This document shows, piece after piece, positions 13,009 to 14,730 of a stretch of DNA of 14,730 nucleotides; position 1 is the stretch's first letter, and each line of letters opens with the position of its first letter. The notes below the pieces were generated by a model, which had not been told where the DNA came from, did no database searches, and was given only the letters and a program-made list of their open reading frames with translations. The DNA is from Hyphomonadaceae bacterium UBA2389 (GTDB lineage Bacteria; Pseudomonadota; Alphaproteobacteria; Caulobacterales; Aquidulcibacteraceae): NCBI GenBank assembly GCA_002343395.1, contig DDSN01000142.1, positions 1 to 14,730 on the forward strand, in the 5' to 3' direction. The position numbers and the translations under genes were made by a program.

Positions 13009-14226
13009 TCAACTGTTACGGCCAAACAACAAGGCCGCGTTCCGGCGGGCTTGTGAGGAACCTTCGGGGCTCTCGGTGAAGTCGACGGGCGTAAGATCGC
13101 CGGCGTCCGCCGTGAATGACCAATTCCAGTAACGCAGCACGGTTTGCGCCTTCGCCGTCGCCAGAGTGTCAAAAATGAATACTGACCTTCCGAGCGGGTT
13201 ATCCACAGCTTCGGGATCGCCTTGGGGCCTCCGCAACGCACGCCACAGCGCGATCATGAGCGGGCGCTTCAACCCCACGGCCTTGCAGAAAACGCCAATC
13301 GCCTCACCGCCAGCATCGGCGAAGATCTGCGTGGCGGTTGTCGGCTTGATGCCCGCCAAGTGCGCGATCTCTTGCAACAACTGCCGATCAAGTCCGTGAT
13401 CGGCCGCGGCAAGAGCGCCTTCCAACGATCCGTGCTGACTCTTTTCAGCGGCGGCGCGATTGCGCTGGCGGCGCTCAACGACTTGAAGCGCCTTGCGCGT
13501 CTCGACATCGCTCCACTGTTCAGCGGCAGCTTGTTTGAAAACCTCGCCCAATTCCTGAAGCAGAACGCTCCGATCCACGGCGAAGCGGCGTAGAATATGA
13601 ACCCGGGCTTGAAAATCCGACCACCAGAACAACATCAGCGCCTGGGTCGGACGCAACTCTGTGCGCGGCACAAGCAGCATTGGGAGGCTCGGCGCCTGGC
13701 GCGACCGAGCGACAACGATGTCCACGCCTTGGCTGGAGAGCGCCGCGCCATTGTTGCGCAACACAGCCTCTATGACCGCGATATCGCCTGTCTGGACAAG
13801 CGCGTCGGTAACGGCTTCGCCAAGCCTGCGCCGCCGCGCAATGGCAAGCCACTGAGCCGCAACACCCGCCCGTACCGTCGCGATCAAGTCGGAATCGTCA
13901 AAACCGACCCCATTCTCAAGCAGGTCCTGAGACACGCTGATCTCATCCCGCGCGAGGTAGCGTAGCAGCGCCTTTGGCGCATCGGTCACCCGCACGAGCC
14001 CCAGCGCGCAGCGCCGCCGCAAATCGGCGTTGGATGTACGCAAAAGCCCGGTCAGAATGTCGGCCGCCAACTGGCGCTCATAGGCTGGGATTCGACTTTC
14101 CGGCCACGAAACGAGTTCGCATAGGCGATTCATCAGCAAGGCGCGCGCTTGTGGCGCGAGCGCGGCTGTGAGCTCTAGCGGCGCGTGCTCAGCGCGCTCC
14201 ATGCGAGGTTGATTCGCGGCGACCAT
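13009..14226 (-). CDS. DUF2336 domain protein
   Basis: This 405-residue soluble protein is mostly helical and has the layout of the alphaproteobacterial DUF2336 family. It has an N-terminal region of HEAT-like helices (for example ILTGLLRTSNADLRRRCALGLVRVTDAPKALLRYLARDEISVSQDLLEN) and a middle part with LVPRTELRPTQALMLFWWSDFQARVHILRRFAVDR. The C-terminal half contains ALAAADHGLDRQLLQEIAHLAGIKPTTATQIFADAGGEAIGVFCKAVGLKR. The molecular role of the family is unknown. The ATG at 14224-14226 is used; an ATG at 14202 is equally possible, as neither has a good ribosome binding site. It lies 79 bases upstream of mrpE on the same strand, with no clear terminator between. The operon could therefore be partly transcribed from here. 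Confidence 0.85.
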   Translation of the reverse strand: MVAANQPRMERAEHAPLELTAALAPQARALLMNRLCELVSWPESRIPAYERQLAADILTGLLRTSNADLRRRCALGLVRVTDAPKALLRYLARDEISVSQDLLENGVGFDDSDLIATVRAGVAAQWLAIARRRRLGEAVTDALVQTGDIAVIEAVLRNNGAALSSQGVDIVVARSRQAPSLPMLLVPRTELRPTQALMLFWWSDFQARVHILRRFAVDRSVLLQELGEVFKQAAAEQWSDVETRKALQVVERRQRNRAAAEKSQHGSLEGALAAADHGLDRQLLQEIAHLAGIKPTTATQIFADAGGEAIGVFCKAVGLKRPLMIALWRALRRPQGDPEAVDNPLGRSVFIFDTLATAKAQTVLRYWNWSFTADAGDLTPVDFTESPEGSSQARRNAALLFGRNS

Positions 14227-14310
14227 CTGGCGAAAGTCAGCACGCGCGGCGTTAATCTGGCGTCAACGCAAACCTTGCTCGAGATCGAGACGACTGGATT
14301 GTGGCGACCC

Positions 14311-14730
14311 ATGAAAGCTGACCCTTACCCGCCAGGGCCGCTCATTTCCGAACTCACGATCTACTACGTCCTGGTTGGGCTCTATTTCTTCGCCTTCGGC
14401 ATGCAATTCGTGCTCTTCCCCTCGCTGGTGGCGTTCTTTCTGGACGCGACGGCGCAGGGCGTCGGGCTTGCGCAATCGGCGTTGTCCGCGCCTATGTTTT
14501 GCCTGCTGATTTTCGGCGGACTCTTGGCTGAACGCGCGAGGGCGAGCCGCGCCCTCGCCCTGCTTCATCTCATATTCGCGCTCTCCTCGATCGGCTTGTG
14601 CGCAATCGTCGCCAACGGCGCGCTCACCTACGAACTGCTGATCGGGTACGCCGTTTTGGTTGGCGGCTGCGCGGCCTTCATGATGCCGGTTCGCGACGCC
14701 GCTCTCAACGGCGTCGTCGACCGCGAACGG
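14311..14730 (+). CDS. Major facilitator superfamily transporter, N-terminal part (runs off the window)
   Basis: From the ATG at 14311 the frame stays open for 140 codons to the window edge. It encodes hydrophobic segments at about residues 17-45, 52-74, 81-101 and 106-126. The loop after the second helix reads GGLLAERARASRAL, a version of the MFS G-x-L-a-D/E-R-x-x-R signature between helices 2 and 3. FMMPVRDAALNGVVDR at the end resembles the helix 4-5 region of MFS_3-type exporters such as EntS relatives. Substrate cannot be told. The gene is divergent from DUF2336 with an 84-base gap (14227-14310) in which I see no convincing promoter or ribosome binding site. Confidence 0.85.
   Translation, partial: MKADPYPPGPLISELTIYYVLVGLYFFAFGMQFVLFPSLVAFFLDATAQGVGLAQSALSAPMFCLLIFGGLLAERARASRALALLHLIFALSSIGLCAIVANGALTYELLIGYAVLVGGCAAFMMPVRDAALNGVVDRER

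Noticed and set aside
12930..13241. Possible N-terminal extension of mrpE by about 104 codons
   Set aside because: The extension overlaps the DUF2336 gene, is Arg/Pro-rich and does not look like the MrpE family. The family start and a GAGG site fit the ATG at 12927-12929.

Overview
The window looks like the chromosome of a GC-rich alphaproteobacterium, probably near the Caulobacterales/Hyphomonadaceae. Third codon positions are almost all G or C. Several families here are largely alphaproteobacterial: DUF1491, DUF2336, DUF6456, a MucR/Ros regulator and a stand-alone DnaA-domain-IV helix-turn-helix protein. This placement is inferred from gene content, since no rRNA or other marker is present. 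I see no tRNA, rRNA, insertion sequence, CRISPR array or phage gene, and no gene-free stretch longer than about 110 bases.

Left part (1-5912). The window opens with the first codons of prfC (release factor 3) on the minus strand, preceded by a DUF1491 gene. Divergent from these is a secreted protein of unknown function, which runs tail-to-tail into a membrane histidine kinase related to DivJ/PleC/PdhS. Divergent from the kinase are a secreted four-cysteine protein and sufE. Tail-to-tail with sufE lies a minus-strand pair coupled by ATGA: a DnaA-domain-IV-like protein and a DUF6456 protein. Upstream of the pair is mucR, and a striking AT-rich tandem repeat begins at the mucR stop codon.

Central part (5904-12929). 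Ten tightly packed minus-strand genes, most sharing 1-4 bases with the next, encode a membrane complex of the Mrp/Mbh/complex I family. The order is mrpE, mrpF, mrpG, a NuoJ-like (MbhD/E-type) subunit, an mrpB-like gene, an mrpC/NuoK-like gene, a NuoN/MrpD-like subunit, a second MrpD-like subunit, an 81-residue membrane protein and a third MrpD/NuoL-like subunit. There is no full-length MrpA, and no hydrogenase or NADH module lies in the window. The most notable observation is that the charged residues normally needed for ion translocation are largely replaced in the second and third large subunits and partly replaced in the first. All reading frames are nevertheless intact and translationally coupled. 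This suggests a complex under selection but biochemically altered.

Right part (12930-14730). A DUF2336 gene lies upstream of the complex on the same strand, after a 79-base gap. Divergent from it, the window ends inside a major facilitator superfamily transporter.
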